DNA of 8,744 bases from an uncultured Clostridium sp. (GTDB taxonomy: Bacteria > Bacillota > Clostridia > TANB77 > CAG-508): positions 1 to 8,744 of the forward strand of contig CAMMEP010000057.1 in the NCBI GenBank assembly GCA_946495905.1. Direction: 5' to 3'. Shown here piece by piece: positions 1 to 5,507 of the stretch (position 1 is its first letter; every line of letters begins with the position of its first letter). Position numbers and translations under genes: made by a program. The notes under the pieces are model-generated. The model saw only the letters and a list, made by a program, of their open reading frames with translations. It was not told the origin of the DNA and did no database searches.

Positions 1-933
1 AATGTAAATGCAGGAATTGCAATGTGTAAAGAAATTGGAGCAGATGTAATTGTTGCAGTAGGTGGAGGATCTAGTATAGATACTGCAAAAGGTATATCTA
101 TTATTATGACAAACCCAGATAGAGCAGATGTTGTTTCATTAAATGGGGCTTCTAATACTAAGAATAAAGGTTTACCAATTATAGCGCTTCCAACAACAGC
201 AGGAACAGCAGCAGAGGTTACAATAAATTATGTTATCACAGACCCAGAAAGAGAAGTAAAAATGGTATGTGTTGATGAACATGATATTCCAATTATTGCA
301 ATAGTTGATACAGAGCTTATGGCTTCTATGCCAAAATCAATAGCTGCTTCAACAGGAATGGATGCTTTAACACATGCAATAGAGGGATATATTACAAAAA
401 ACAGAAACACAATGTCTCAAATGTTTTCTATGAAAGCAATTCAATTAATATATGATAACTTAGAGAAAGCCGTAAATGAAAAGGACCAAGAAGCTATAAA
501 CAACATGGGACTTGGACAATATATAGCAGGTATGGCATTTTCAAATGTTGGTCTTGGTATTGTTCACTCTATGGCACATCAATTAGGTGCTGTATATGAT
601 ACACCTCATGGTTTAGCAAATGCTATACTTCTTCCAACAGTTATGAAATTTAATGGAGAGACAAGCTATGAGGAATATAGAGAAATTTTAACACAAGCTT
701 TCCATACAGATGCAACTAAATTTACTAAAGAAGAAGTTATTAAAACTTTCTGTGAAAAAATAAAAGATTTATCTGAAAAGGTTGGAATAACTCAAACTGT
801 AGGTGAAGTTGGAGGAAAGCAAGAAGATATACCAATGCTTGCCGATAAAGCAATGGAAGACCCTTGTAAACCAGGAAATCCAAGAGAAGTAACAAGAGAA
901 GACTTTATAAAATTATATGAAGAAGCTATGTAA
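1..933 (+). CDS. fucO: Iron-containing alcohol dehydrogenase, lactaldehyde reductase (FucO) type; 5' end cut off by window
   Basis: The reading frame is open from base 1, so the gene starts outside the window. About 310 codons remain of a family usually near 380 residues, so roughly 70 N-terminal residues are missing. The protein is a group III, metal-dependent, NAD(P)-linked alcohol dehydrogenase of the cytosol. FucO members interconvert lactaldehyde and 1,2-propanediol in fucose or rhamnose fermentation. Visible: the nucleotide-binding GGGSSIDTAK motif (visible residues 21-30), the family block PTTAGTAAEVTINYVITD, and all four expected iron ligands, namely Asp and His of DALTHAIE (codons at 361 and 373), His of SMAHQLGA (577) and His of TPHGLANA (607). 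The C-terminal GNPRE block is also typical. Long stretches match my memory of E. coli FucO, but substrate choice in this family is not safely read from sequence, and a butanol or propanediol dehydrogenase remains possible. No sugar genes are visible beside it. Confidence 0.9.
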   Translation, partial: NVNAGIAMCKEIGADVIVAVGGGSSIDTAKGISIIMTNPDRADVVSLNGASNTKNKGLPIIALPTTAGTAAEVTINYVITDPEREVKMVCVDEHDIPIIAIVDTELMASMPKSIAASTGMDALTHAIEGYITKNRNTMSQMFSMKAIQLIYDNLEKAVNEKDQEAINNMGLGQYIAGMAFSNVGLGIVHSMAHQLGAVYDTPHGLANAILLPTVMKFNGETSYEEYREILTQAFHTDATKFTKEEVIKTFCEKIKDLSEKVGITQTVGEVGGKQEDIPMLADKAMEDPCKPGNPREVTREDFIKLYEEAM

Positions 934-948
934 AATAATACACAATAG

Positions 949-983
949 AAAACCACTCATGTAAGCAACATGGGTGGTTTTTT
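949..983 (+). terminator. Intrinsic terminator after the alcohol dehydrogenase
   Basis: A 13-bp stem (949-961 with 969-981, one G-T pair) closes a 7-nt loop and runs into six T residues at 978-983. It lies 15 nt after the dehydrogenase stop codon. Because the 117-residue minus-strand gene ends at 1002, the same hairpin could also stop transcription arriving from the right, although its T-run in that direction is weak. Confidence 0.9.
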
Positions 984-1001
984 AAGGGCTAAAAAATGAC
1001 T

Positions 1002-1355
1002 TTAATAAGGAATGACATTGTCACCAAAGACACTTTTTAAAAATGTCTCAATCTCTTTCGGCTTCTCCGGAATGCCCGATAAAACAACGGAAGCAAAACA
1101 CCCTTTCCTAGTTTGAGTTAAATTTAATTCAAAGTAACCTGCAGATCTTCTTAAATCTTTCAGTTTATTGATTTTTTCTCTAAGTTCACTATAAAAATAG
1201 GGTAAATTTCTTTCTCTTCGCCAAGATTCATAAATAGCAGACTTGGCTTCCTCGTCATTAAAATCCAACTCAATTGGAATACGAACAATTAGCTTATTCC
1301 GTATAAAAAGATCGGTAGGAGTGGAAAGATGATACTCAATAGCAGCGTTAGTCAT
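1002..1355 (-). CDS. Unrecognised 117-residue protein
   Basis: I do not recognise this family. The gene looks real: it has a near-perfect ribosome binding site (AAGGAGGG, complement of 1364-1371) 8 nt before its ATG, its own promoter at 1410-1438, and sits neatly between rqcH and the dehydrogenase terminator. The predicted pattern is a strand-rich start (about residues 6-32, with the hydrophobic run LIVRIPIELDF), a long charged helix (about 33-70, with RRER and KINKLKDLRR), then strands around 73-95 (YFELNLTQT, FASVVLSGI) and a final helix (EIETFLKSVF). There is no signal peptide or membrane segment, so it is probably cytosolic. It contains one cysteine and no visible catalytic motif. The many Lys/Arg residues in the central helix would suit nucleic-acid or ribosome contact, but that is a guess. 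Its GC content (about 34% by my count) is not strikingly unlike its surroundings. Confidence 0.75.
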   Translation of the reverse strand: MTNAAIEYHLSTPTDLFIRNKLIVRIPIELDFNDEEAKSAIYESWRRERNLPYFYSELREKINKLKDLRRSAGYFELNLTQTRKGCFASVVLSGIPEKPKEIETFLKSVFGDNVIPY

Positions 1356-1409
1356 AAAATAGACCCTCCTTAAATAATAATTAATACATATAAAATGTAA
1401 TCAAAGTAT

Positions 1410-1438
1410 ATTATAACACGAATATGCTGAAACCGCAA
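1410..1438 (-). promoter_or_regulatory. Sigma-A-type promoter for the 117-residue gene
   Basis: On the minus strand a perfect TATAAT (complement of 1410-1415), preceded by an extended -10 TG, stands 17 bp from TTGCGG (complement of 1433-1438). The -35 keeps only the TTG core. It starts 10 nt downstream of the rqcH stop codon and would give a 5' leader of about 45-50 nt. No intrinsic terminator is visible between rqcH and this promoter, so read-through from rqcH is also possible. Confidence 0.7.
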
Positions 1439-1448
1439 ATTTCAAATA

Positions 1449-3146
1449 CTATTTTATAATAACACTTTGTTCGTGTGTATAAATAACCATTCCAGGTTTA
1501 CTTCCAGAAGGCTTTTTTACATATTTTACATAGGTATAATCTATTGGAATATTTGAAGAATTATTAGCTTTACTATATTGCTTTGCTAAGCTTGCACATT
1601 TATTTAAAGTATCTTGGCTCGGTATTTTATTATCTGTTCTTAGAATAACGTGGCTTCCATGAAAATCTTTTACATGGAACCAAATATCTTCTTTATTAGC
1701 AAGTTTTGTTGTTATATAATCATTTTGCCTATTATTTTTCCCAACAAGAACGGTAAATCCGTCAATGCTAAACTCCATAGGTTTACCAATATTAGGTACA
1801 TTTTTCTTAGTAGGTGCTTTTTTCTTTTGCTTTTGTCTCTTTTTACTAATTTTAACATCCGATTCTTGAATTTCATTATAAATCTCATCAATATCAAAAA
1901 CAGTCTTAGCAGAACTAATTTCATACACAATACTTTCTAAATAATCAATATCAGATACAATAGAAGTTTTTTGTGCATCTACATATTCTTTCGCATTTTT
2001 TAGCTTCTTATATTTTTTAAAAAAGCTTTTTGCATTTGCAGAAGGTGTTATGCTTTTATCTAACGAAATAATAATAGGTTTGTTATTATCATAGTAATTT
2101 TCTAGTGTAATAGAATCGGTATTGTAATCTTGAATTTTATATAAATTGGAAGTAATTAATTCTCCATATAATTTATATTTTTCAGCTTCTTTACATTCCT
2201 GCAATTTCGCATTTAAAACATCTAATTTTGTATTTAATTTAGTAAGTCGATTTAAAATTAATTTTAAAAGATTATCACGATAGGTAGTAAAAGTATGATC
2301 TGTTTCTTTTGCTACATAATAATCATCTAAAAAGAAATTTAATTGTAAATTATTTTCTTTTTCAGAAATTTCTAAAGCATAATCTTTTTCAAAATTTTTG
2401 CCAATTACTCTTTCCGGTTGATGAAGAATCGTATTAATGTATTCAAATAATTTATAAGAAGCTGTTTCCGTTATTTCATCCGATAGATTCAAGTCATTTT
2501 CAAAAGAAAAAATAGAATTTTTGCTAATACCAGTAAACGTATTACTAACAACCTTAGCCAAACTATTCTCCTGAAAGTGGATAGCATTGTTCTGAAGAAC
2601 TCGATAAAACTCTTCTTTATTCTGAATCTCCATAAAATCTAATTTATCTGATTTTGGAAGCTCATAATTAATTCCAGCATAGATATTTCGGTAAGAGCCA
2701 GAATTGGTAGAAAAATGCTTCATAGCATCTATTATTTTATTTTCTCCATCGACTAAAATTAAATTACTGTGTTTTCCCATAAGCTCAACAATTAAAGTCT
2801 TTTTAGAAAAATCCTTCGATTTATTATATCCTTCAAATTCGATAAAAATAATTCTTTCTAAATGCTTGGTATATAGGTTGGTAATGTGAGTTCCAATTAA
2901 ATGTTTTCTAAGCGTCATACAAAAATTAGGTGCTTGATTAGGATTGATTTTCGCTTTGGTTGTTAAATTCGCTCTATAATATTTAGAATTAATTACTAAA
3001 TTTAGTGCATATTTTATTCCATTACAATAAATACCTAAAATGATTTCCTCAAAATTAGGTTCATAAATTTTATCAATTTTTCCATTTATAATGTTACTTT
3101 TTAATTCATTTACAACAGAATAATTTGTTAATCCATCATAAGCCAT
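1449..3146 (-). CDS. rqcH: Ribosome quality-control protein RqcH (NFACT / Rqc2 / FbpA family)
   Basis: RqcH binds the stalled large ribosomal subunit carrying peptidyl-tRNA and recruits alanyl-tRNA, adding C-terminal alanine tails that mark the product for degradation. The older name FbpA reflects reported fibronectin binding. Domains, numbered from the chosen start: NFACT-N (1 to about 205) opening MAYDGL; a helix-hairpin-helix stretch near 195-215 (FTGIS); a coiled-coil middle (about 285-410) with GELITSNLYKI and SITPSANAKSFFKKYKKLKNA; a lysine-rich linker (435-448); and NFACT-R (about 455-560) with VGKNNRQND and WFHVKDFHGSHV. The start at 3146 is preferred over an in-frame ATG at 3182 because AAGGAG (complement of 3156-3161) lies 9 nt upstream and MAYDG is the usual family N-terminus. 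The length of 565 aa is normal. The DR motif needed for tRNA binding reads E97-R98, while E121-L122-M123 looks conserved. Confidence 0.95.
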   Translation of the reverse strand: MAYDGLTNYSVVNELKSNIINGKIDKIYEPNFEEIILGIYCNGIKYALNLVINSKYYRANLTTKAKINPNQAPNFCMTLRKHLIGTHITNLYTKHLERIIFIEFEGYNKSKDFSKKTLIVELMGKHSNLILVDGENKIIDAMKHFSTNSGSYRNIYAGINYELPKSDKLDFMEIQNKEEFYRVLQNNAIHFQENSLAKVVSNTFTGISKNSIFSFENDLNLSDEITETASYKLFEYINTILHQPERVIGKNFEKDYALEISEKENNLQLNFFLDDYYVAKETDHTFTTYRDNLLKLILNRLTKLNTKLDVLNAKLQECKEAEKYKLYGELITSNLYKIQDYNTDSITLENYYDNNKPIIISLDKSITPSANAKSFFKKYKKLKNAKEYVDAQKTSIVSDIDYLESIVYEISSAKTVFDIDEIYNEIQESDVKISKKRQKQKKKAPTKKNVPNIGKPMEFSIDGFTVLVGKNNRQNDYITTKLANKEDIWFHVKDFHGSHVILRTDNKIPSQDTLNKCASLAKQYSKANNSSNIPIDYTYVKYVKKPSGSKPGMVIYTHEQSVIIK

Positions 3147-3171
3147 TAGTATTCTCTCCTTAATATTGTAG

Positions 3172-3360
3172 TTACAATTCACGGTTGCTTTTGTTAGAAC
3201 AATGCATATTTTAAGTTTATGTTGAAGTGCTTAAGGTGGGGACCAACAAGTTTACAAACTGTTAAGCAAAGCTGTTACAGTTTGTACGCAGTTGGGGGCC
3301 GGAAACATAAACTTAAAATATGCATTGTTCTAACATTTTAGAAACAACTATGAATTGTAA
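3172..3360. repeat. 189-bp inverted-repeat element in the rqcH/sigH divergent intergenic region
   Basis: Two perfect 31-bp arms (3193-3223 and 3304-3334, beginning GTTAGAACAATGCATA) face each other. Outside them a second pair, 3172-3190 and 3342-3360, matches at 16 of 19 positions and begins TTACAATTCA. Short unpaired bulges (2 nt left, 7 nt right) separate the inner and outer arms. The 80-nt centre holds its own hairpin: CCAAC/GTTGG (3243-3247, 3291-3295) and a perfect 10-bp TACAAACTGT/ACAGTTTGTA (3253-3262, 3277-3286). It also has G-runs at 3238-3241 and 3294-3298. There is no coding potential and no convincing target-site duplication (flanks GTAG and TATATAG). Candidates are a miniature inverted-repeat element, a structured RNA, or a regulatory cruciform. 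I do not recognise a known family. Confidence 0.85.
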
Positions 3361-3399
3361 TATATAGTACCATAATTTTAAGAAAATATCAAATAATAC

Positions 3400-3429
3400 T
3401 TGACTTGATGGCACAGCTTGTCATATAAT
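3400..3429 (+). promoter_or_regulatory. Sigma-A-type promoter of sigH
   Basis: TTGACT (3400-3405) and a perfect TATAAT (3424-3429) are separated by 18 bp. Transcription should begin near 3435-3437. That lies downstream of the A of the in-frame ATG at 3431, so that ATG cannot be the start codon of a transcript from this promoter. The promoter lies about 40 bp to the right of the inverted-repeat element. Confidence 0.8.
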
Positions 3430-3469
3430 AATGCACGTAGGAAAACTTCAGGAGGTATCTTTATATAAA

Positions 3470-4120
3470 ATGGAAAATGCAAATGTCTTTTACTCTACAA
3501 ATAAAGATTATGACAATATGAACGATGAAGATTTAGTAGAAATTATTAAATCGGGAGATAAGCTTGCTTTTGATTACTTAATTAATAAATATAAAGAATT
3601 AGTAAATATAAAAGTTAGCAAATACTTTATCATCGGAGCGGAAAGAGACGATATCGTTCAAGAAGGACTTATTGGCTTATTTAAAGCAATAAAAAGTTAT
3701 AAGTCCGATATGAAAAATTCGTTTAAAAGCTTTGCAAATATGTGTATAGAAAGACAATTAATAACAGCAATTAAAAGTTCTAATAGACAAAAACACATGC
3801 CACTTAATTCCTACTTATCTTTAAATATATCTGCATATGATGAAGAAGAAAGTGATAGTGATACTTCTTTAATAGATGTTTTTAATGCGGCTTCTACAGA
3901 AGATCCATTAGATACTATTACCAAAAAAGAGTATTTTGAATATATTGAAGACACTATTGATAAAACACTTAGTGACTTTGAAAAGAAAGTATTGAACAAA
4001 TACATCAATGGGAAAAGCTATGTGCAGATAGCAGAAGATTTAGATACACCTGTAAAGTCTATCGACAATGCAATTCAACGTATACGTAAAAAAGCTATAA
4101 AAGGCTTAAAACAAGAATAA
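3470..4120 (+). CDS. sigH: RNA polymerase sigma-H factor (sporulation / transition-state sigma factor)
   Basis: This is an alternative sigma-70-family factor that, in Bacillus and clostridia, directs early sporulation and stationary-phase genes. Numbered from the chosen start (216 aa, close to the 218 aa of B. subtilis SigH): a sigma region 2 core near 33-105, including GAERDDIVQEGLIGLFKAI (56-74) and the SigH-type RQKHMPLNSYLSL (106-118); an acidic linker (EEESDSD); and a region 4 helix-turn-helix at about 173-199 (SYVQIAEDLDTPVKSIDNAIQR). The similarity to SigH extends over the whole length. The start at 3470 is chosen because AGGAGGT (3450-3456) precedes it and the promoter -10 at 3424-3429 places the upstream ATG (3431) at or before the transcript start. 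The 13-nt gap from AGGAGGT to ATG is longer than ideal, so initiation may be modest. A tRNA gene begins two bases after the stop. Confidence 0.95.
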   Translation: MENANVFYSTNKDYDNMNDEDLVEIIKSGDKLAFDYLINKYKELVNIKVSKYFIIGAERDDIVQEGLIGLFKAIKSYKSDMKNSFKSFANMCIERQLITAIKSSNRQKHMPLNSYLSLNISAYDEEESDSDTSLIDVFNAASTEDPLDTITKKEYFEYIEDTIDKTLSDFEKKVLNKYINGKSYVQIAEDLDTPVKSIDNAIQRIRKKAIKGLKQE

Positions 4121-4122
4121 GT

Positions 4123-4198
4123 GCTTCTATAGCTCAGTAGGTAGAGCACAGCCATGGTAAGGCTGGGGTCGACGGTTCGATTCCGTCTGGAAGCTCCA
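4123..4198 (+). tRNA. tRNA-Thr (anticodon GGT)
   Basis: A complete 76-nt cloverleaf with encoded CCA. Acceptor GCTTCTA (4123-4129) pairs with TGGAAGC (4188-4194), with one G-T pair. The D arm is GCTC/GAGC (4132-4135, 4144-4147). The anticodon stem CAGCC/GGCTG (4149-4153, 4161-4165) closes loop ATGGTAA with anticodon GGT at 4156-4158, reading ACC and ACU. The T arm GACGG/CCGTC (4171-4175, 4183-4187) has loop TTCGATT. Discriminator is T (4195) and CCA is 4196-4198, as in Bacillus tRNA-Thr. It begins 2 nt after the sigH stop, so it is probably cut from a sigH-tRNA transcript. A weak alternative promoter (TTCAAC 4074-4079, TATAAA 4096-4101, spacer 16) lies inside the end of sigH. Confidence 0.97.
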
Positions 4199-4204
4199 GA
4201 AAAT

Positions 4205-4241
4205 AACAACTTACGAACTATAAGGTTTGTAGGTTGTTTTT
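4205..4241 (+). terminator. Intrinsic terminator of the sigH-tRNA-Thr unit
   Basis: A 13-bp stem (4206-4218 with 4225-4237, two G-T pairs) with a 6-nt loop, followed by a T-run at 4237-4241. It begins 7 nt after the tRNA CCA and closes the sigH-tRNA unit before the next promoter. Confidence 0.88.
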
Positions 4242-4285
4242 GTGTATGTAAATCGTATAGTAAAAAGAATTATAGAAAAAAGGTA

Positions 4286-4314
4286 TTGCTAAATTTTATA
4301 AAAAAGATTATAAT
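4286..4314 (+). promoter_or_regulatory. Sigma-A-type promoter for the L,D-transpeptidase gene
   Basis: TTGCTA (4286-4291) and a perfect TATAAT (4309-4314) with a 17-bp spacer. The expected transcript start is near 4321, giving a leader of about 42 nt that includes the AAGGGGA ribosome binding site at 4348-4354. Confidence 0.78.
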
Positions 4315-4362
4315 AGTCCTATCGATTTATGAAAAAGATTTTTATATAAGGGGATTTTCAAA

Positions 4363-5466
4363 ATGAAAAAATTTTTACAAATGCTAAAAATGAAAATAGA
4401 AGATGAAACAGCAGCTTTTGCGATATTAGGAGCAATGATTATAACTTTTGCAATTACAATAGGTACGTTTGAATATATTAGCCATACTCAATTAGCAGAG
4501 GTTGGCTCAAATGTAAATATGGCACAGTCAGAGAGTGAAAATGTTGCTAGTAATATAGAAGAAACGAATACAAATGAGTTAGAAACAGAGTCTACAATTG
4601 ATGAAGAAAAAGCAAAAAAAGAAAATGAAGAAGAATATGAAAAACTAAAAAAAAAAAAGAAAATTTCTTCGGCAGCAGATAAATATTATATAAAAGTAAA
4701 TTATGGTGCCCAAGTTGTTACCATATATACAAAAGACTCAAATGGAAATTATACTAAACCAATAAAAGCAATGGTATGTTCAACAGGAACCTATACGCCT
4801 ACATCAGGAACATATAGAACACTAGGCAAAGGTAACTGGTGGCCTCTAATGGGAGATGTTTATGGTCAATATTCAACTTGGATTTGTGGTGATATATTAT
4901 TCCATTCGGTACCATATTTGGAAAAAGGAGATAAGTCTTCTCTAGAATACTGGGCATATGATCAATTAGGACAGAGAGTATCGATGGGATGTGTTAGATT
5001 AACCGTTAAAGATGCAAAATGGATTTATGAAAATTGTCCAGTAGGAACTCAAGTAGAATTTTATTCAAGTTCAAATCCAGGACCACTTGGAAAACCAACA
5101 ACTAGAAAAATATCAAGTGCACCAAGCTATGTTAAAGGATGGGACCCTACTGATCCAGATAGTAGAAATCCATGGCCAGAATACTTAAAAGAACTAGAAG
5201 AAAAAGAAGAAGATGAAAATAATAAACCAAATAAACCTGAAAATACAACTAATGAAGTAGATAACAATACAATAGTTAATGATATTACAAATGATATAGC
5301 AAATGAAACAGTGAATGACGTAGTAAACGATGTAGTAAATGATGTTGTAAATGATACAACAAATGAAGTAATAGATAATTCGGAAAACACCAATGCCATT
5401 ACGCCTGGTAATAACGAAGAAGCGATAAATGATGTATTAACAAATACGGAAGCAAGTAGTAATTAG
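4363..5466 (+). CDS. Membrane-anchored L,D-transpeptidase (YkuD domain) with SMGC active-site variant
   Basis: YkuD-family enzymes form 3-3 peptidoglycan cross-links or attach proteins to the wall, outside the membrane. The 367-residue protein has a short cytoplasmic start, one membrane segment (about 17-38, no obvious cleavage site), an acidic Glu/Asn linker (45-94), a run of lysines (95-100), and the YkuD domain (about 107-236). Key residues: H181 in LFHSVPY and the nucleophile C210 in SMGCVRL. Most relatives have SHGC, so the second histidine is replaced by M208. The domain ends with DAKWIYENCPVGTQVEFY, a PGPLGKP block and a KGWDPTDPDSRNPW segment. A polar tail (273-367) carries Asn-Asp-Val tetrad repeats and may span the wall. 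The start is supported by AAGGGGA 8 nt upstream. ychF follows after 41 nt with no terminator, so the two are probably co-transcribed. YkuD assignment is secure; cross-linking activity is inferred. Confidence 0.9.
   Translation: MKKFLQMLKMKIEDETAAFAILGAMIITFAITIGTFEYISHTQLAEVGSNVNMAQSESENVASNIEETNTNELETESTIDEEKAKKENEEEYEKLKKKKKISSAADKYYIKVNYGAQVVTIYTKDSNGNYTKPIKAMVCSTGTYTPTSGTYRTLGKGNWWPLMGDVYGQYSTWICGDILFHSVPYLEKGDKSSLEYWAYDQLGQRVSMGCVRLTVKDAKWIYENCPVGTQVEFYSSSNPGPLGKPTTRKISSAPSYVKGWDPTDPDSRNPWPEYLKELEEKEEDENNKPNKPENTTNEVDNNTIVNDITNDIANETVNDVVNDVVNDVVNDTTNEVIDNSENTNAITPGNNEEAINDVLTNTEASSN
5275..5370 (+). repeat. In-frame 12-bp tandem repeat coding for xND[VI] tetrads
   Basis: Eight consecutive four-residue units (protein residues 305-336) follow the pattern hydrophobic/Thr-Asn-Asp/Glu-Val/Ile/Thr: VNDI, TNDI, ANET, VNDV three times, VNDT, TNEV. 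At the DNA level this is an imperfect 12-bp repeat based on GTAAATGATGTA, clearest at about 5311-5352. Wobble bases differ between copies, so it is not a recent perfect expansion. Such repeats can change length between strains. Confidence 0.85.
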
Positions 5467-5472
5467 ATAGAA

Positions 5473-5507
5473 AAGGAGGATATGCTTAAAGCTAAGCATA
5501 ATAGAAA
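5473..5507 (+). promoter_or_regulatory. ychF translation-initiation region: distant Shine-Dalgarno plus hairpin
   Basis: AAGGAGGA (5473-5480) is the only good ribosome binding site, yet the core GGAGG ends 28 nt before the ATG. Between them lies a perfect 8-bp hairpin, TATGCTTA/TAAGCATA (5481-5488 and 5493-5500) with loop AAGC. If folded, the spacing shrinks to 8 nt, which is optimal. The same stretch also contains a 9-codon reading frame (ATG 5482 to TGA 5509-5511) whose stop overlaps the ychF ATG as ATGA, though its ATG is only 2 nt from GGAGG. Confidence 0.75.

Noticed and set aside
1650..2889. Several frames of 60-96 codons within rqcH on both strands
   Set aside because: All lie inside the well-conserved rqcH coding region and are explained by AT-rich antisense or shifted reading.
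3146..3182. Upstream in-frame ATG at 3182 as the rqcH start (577 aa)
   Set aside because: It lies inside the outer arm of the inverted repeat and has no ribosome binding site, whereas 3146 has AAGGAG 9 nt upstream and yields the family-typical MAYDG N-terminus.
3156..3200. Minus-strand TACAAT (complement of 3164-3169) as the rqcH -10 box
   Set aside because: Transcription would start inside the ribosome binding site and no -35 stands 16-18 bp away. The rqcH promoter is left unassigned.
3162..3370. Target-site duplication around the 189-bp inverted repeat
   Set aside because: The flanks GTAG and TATATAG are only loosely similar, so mobility is not claimed.
4154..4366. A 70-codon plus-strand frame between sigH and the transpeptidase gene
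   Set aside because: It begins inside the tRNA-Thr anticodon loop, runs through the terminator and the ldt promoter, lacks a ribosome binding site, and shows no protein-like composition.
5275..5370. Possible CRISPR-like or intergenic repeat array
   Set aside because: The units are 12 bp, contiguous, in frame and inside a gene, so this is protein tandem repetition.
5127..5399. Minus-strand frame of 90 codons, Ser/Phe/Thr rich
   Set aside because: It is the antisense shadow of the Asn/Asp/Val repeat tail of the transpeptidase and has no ribosome binding site of its own.
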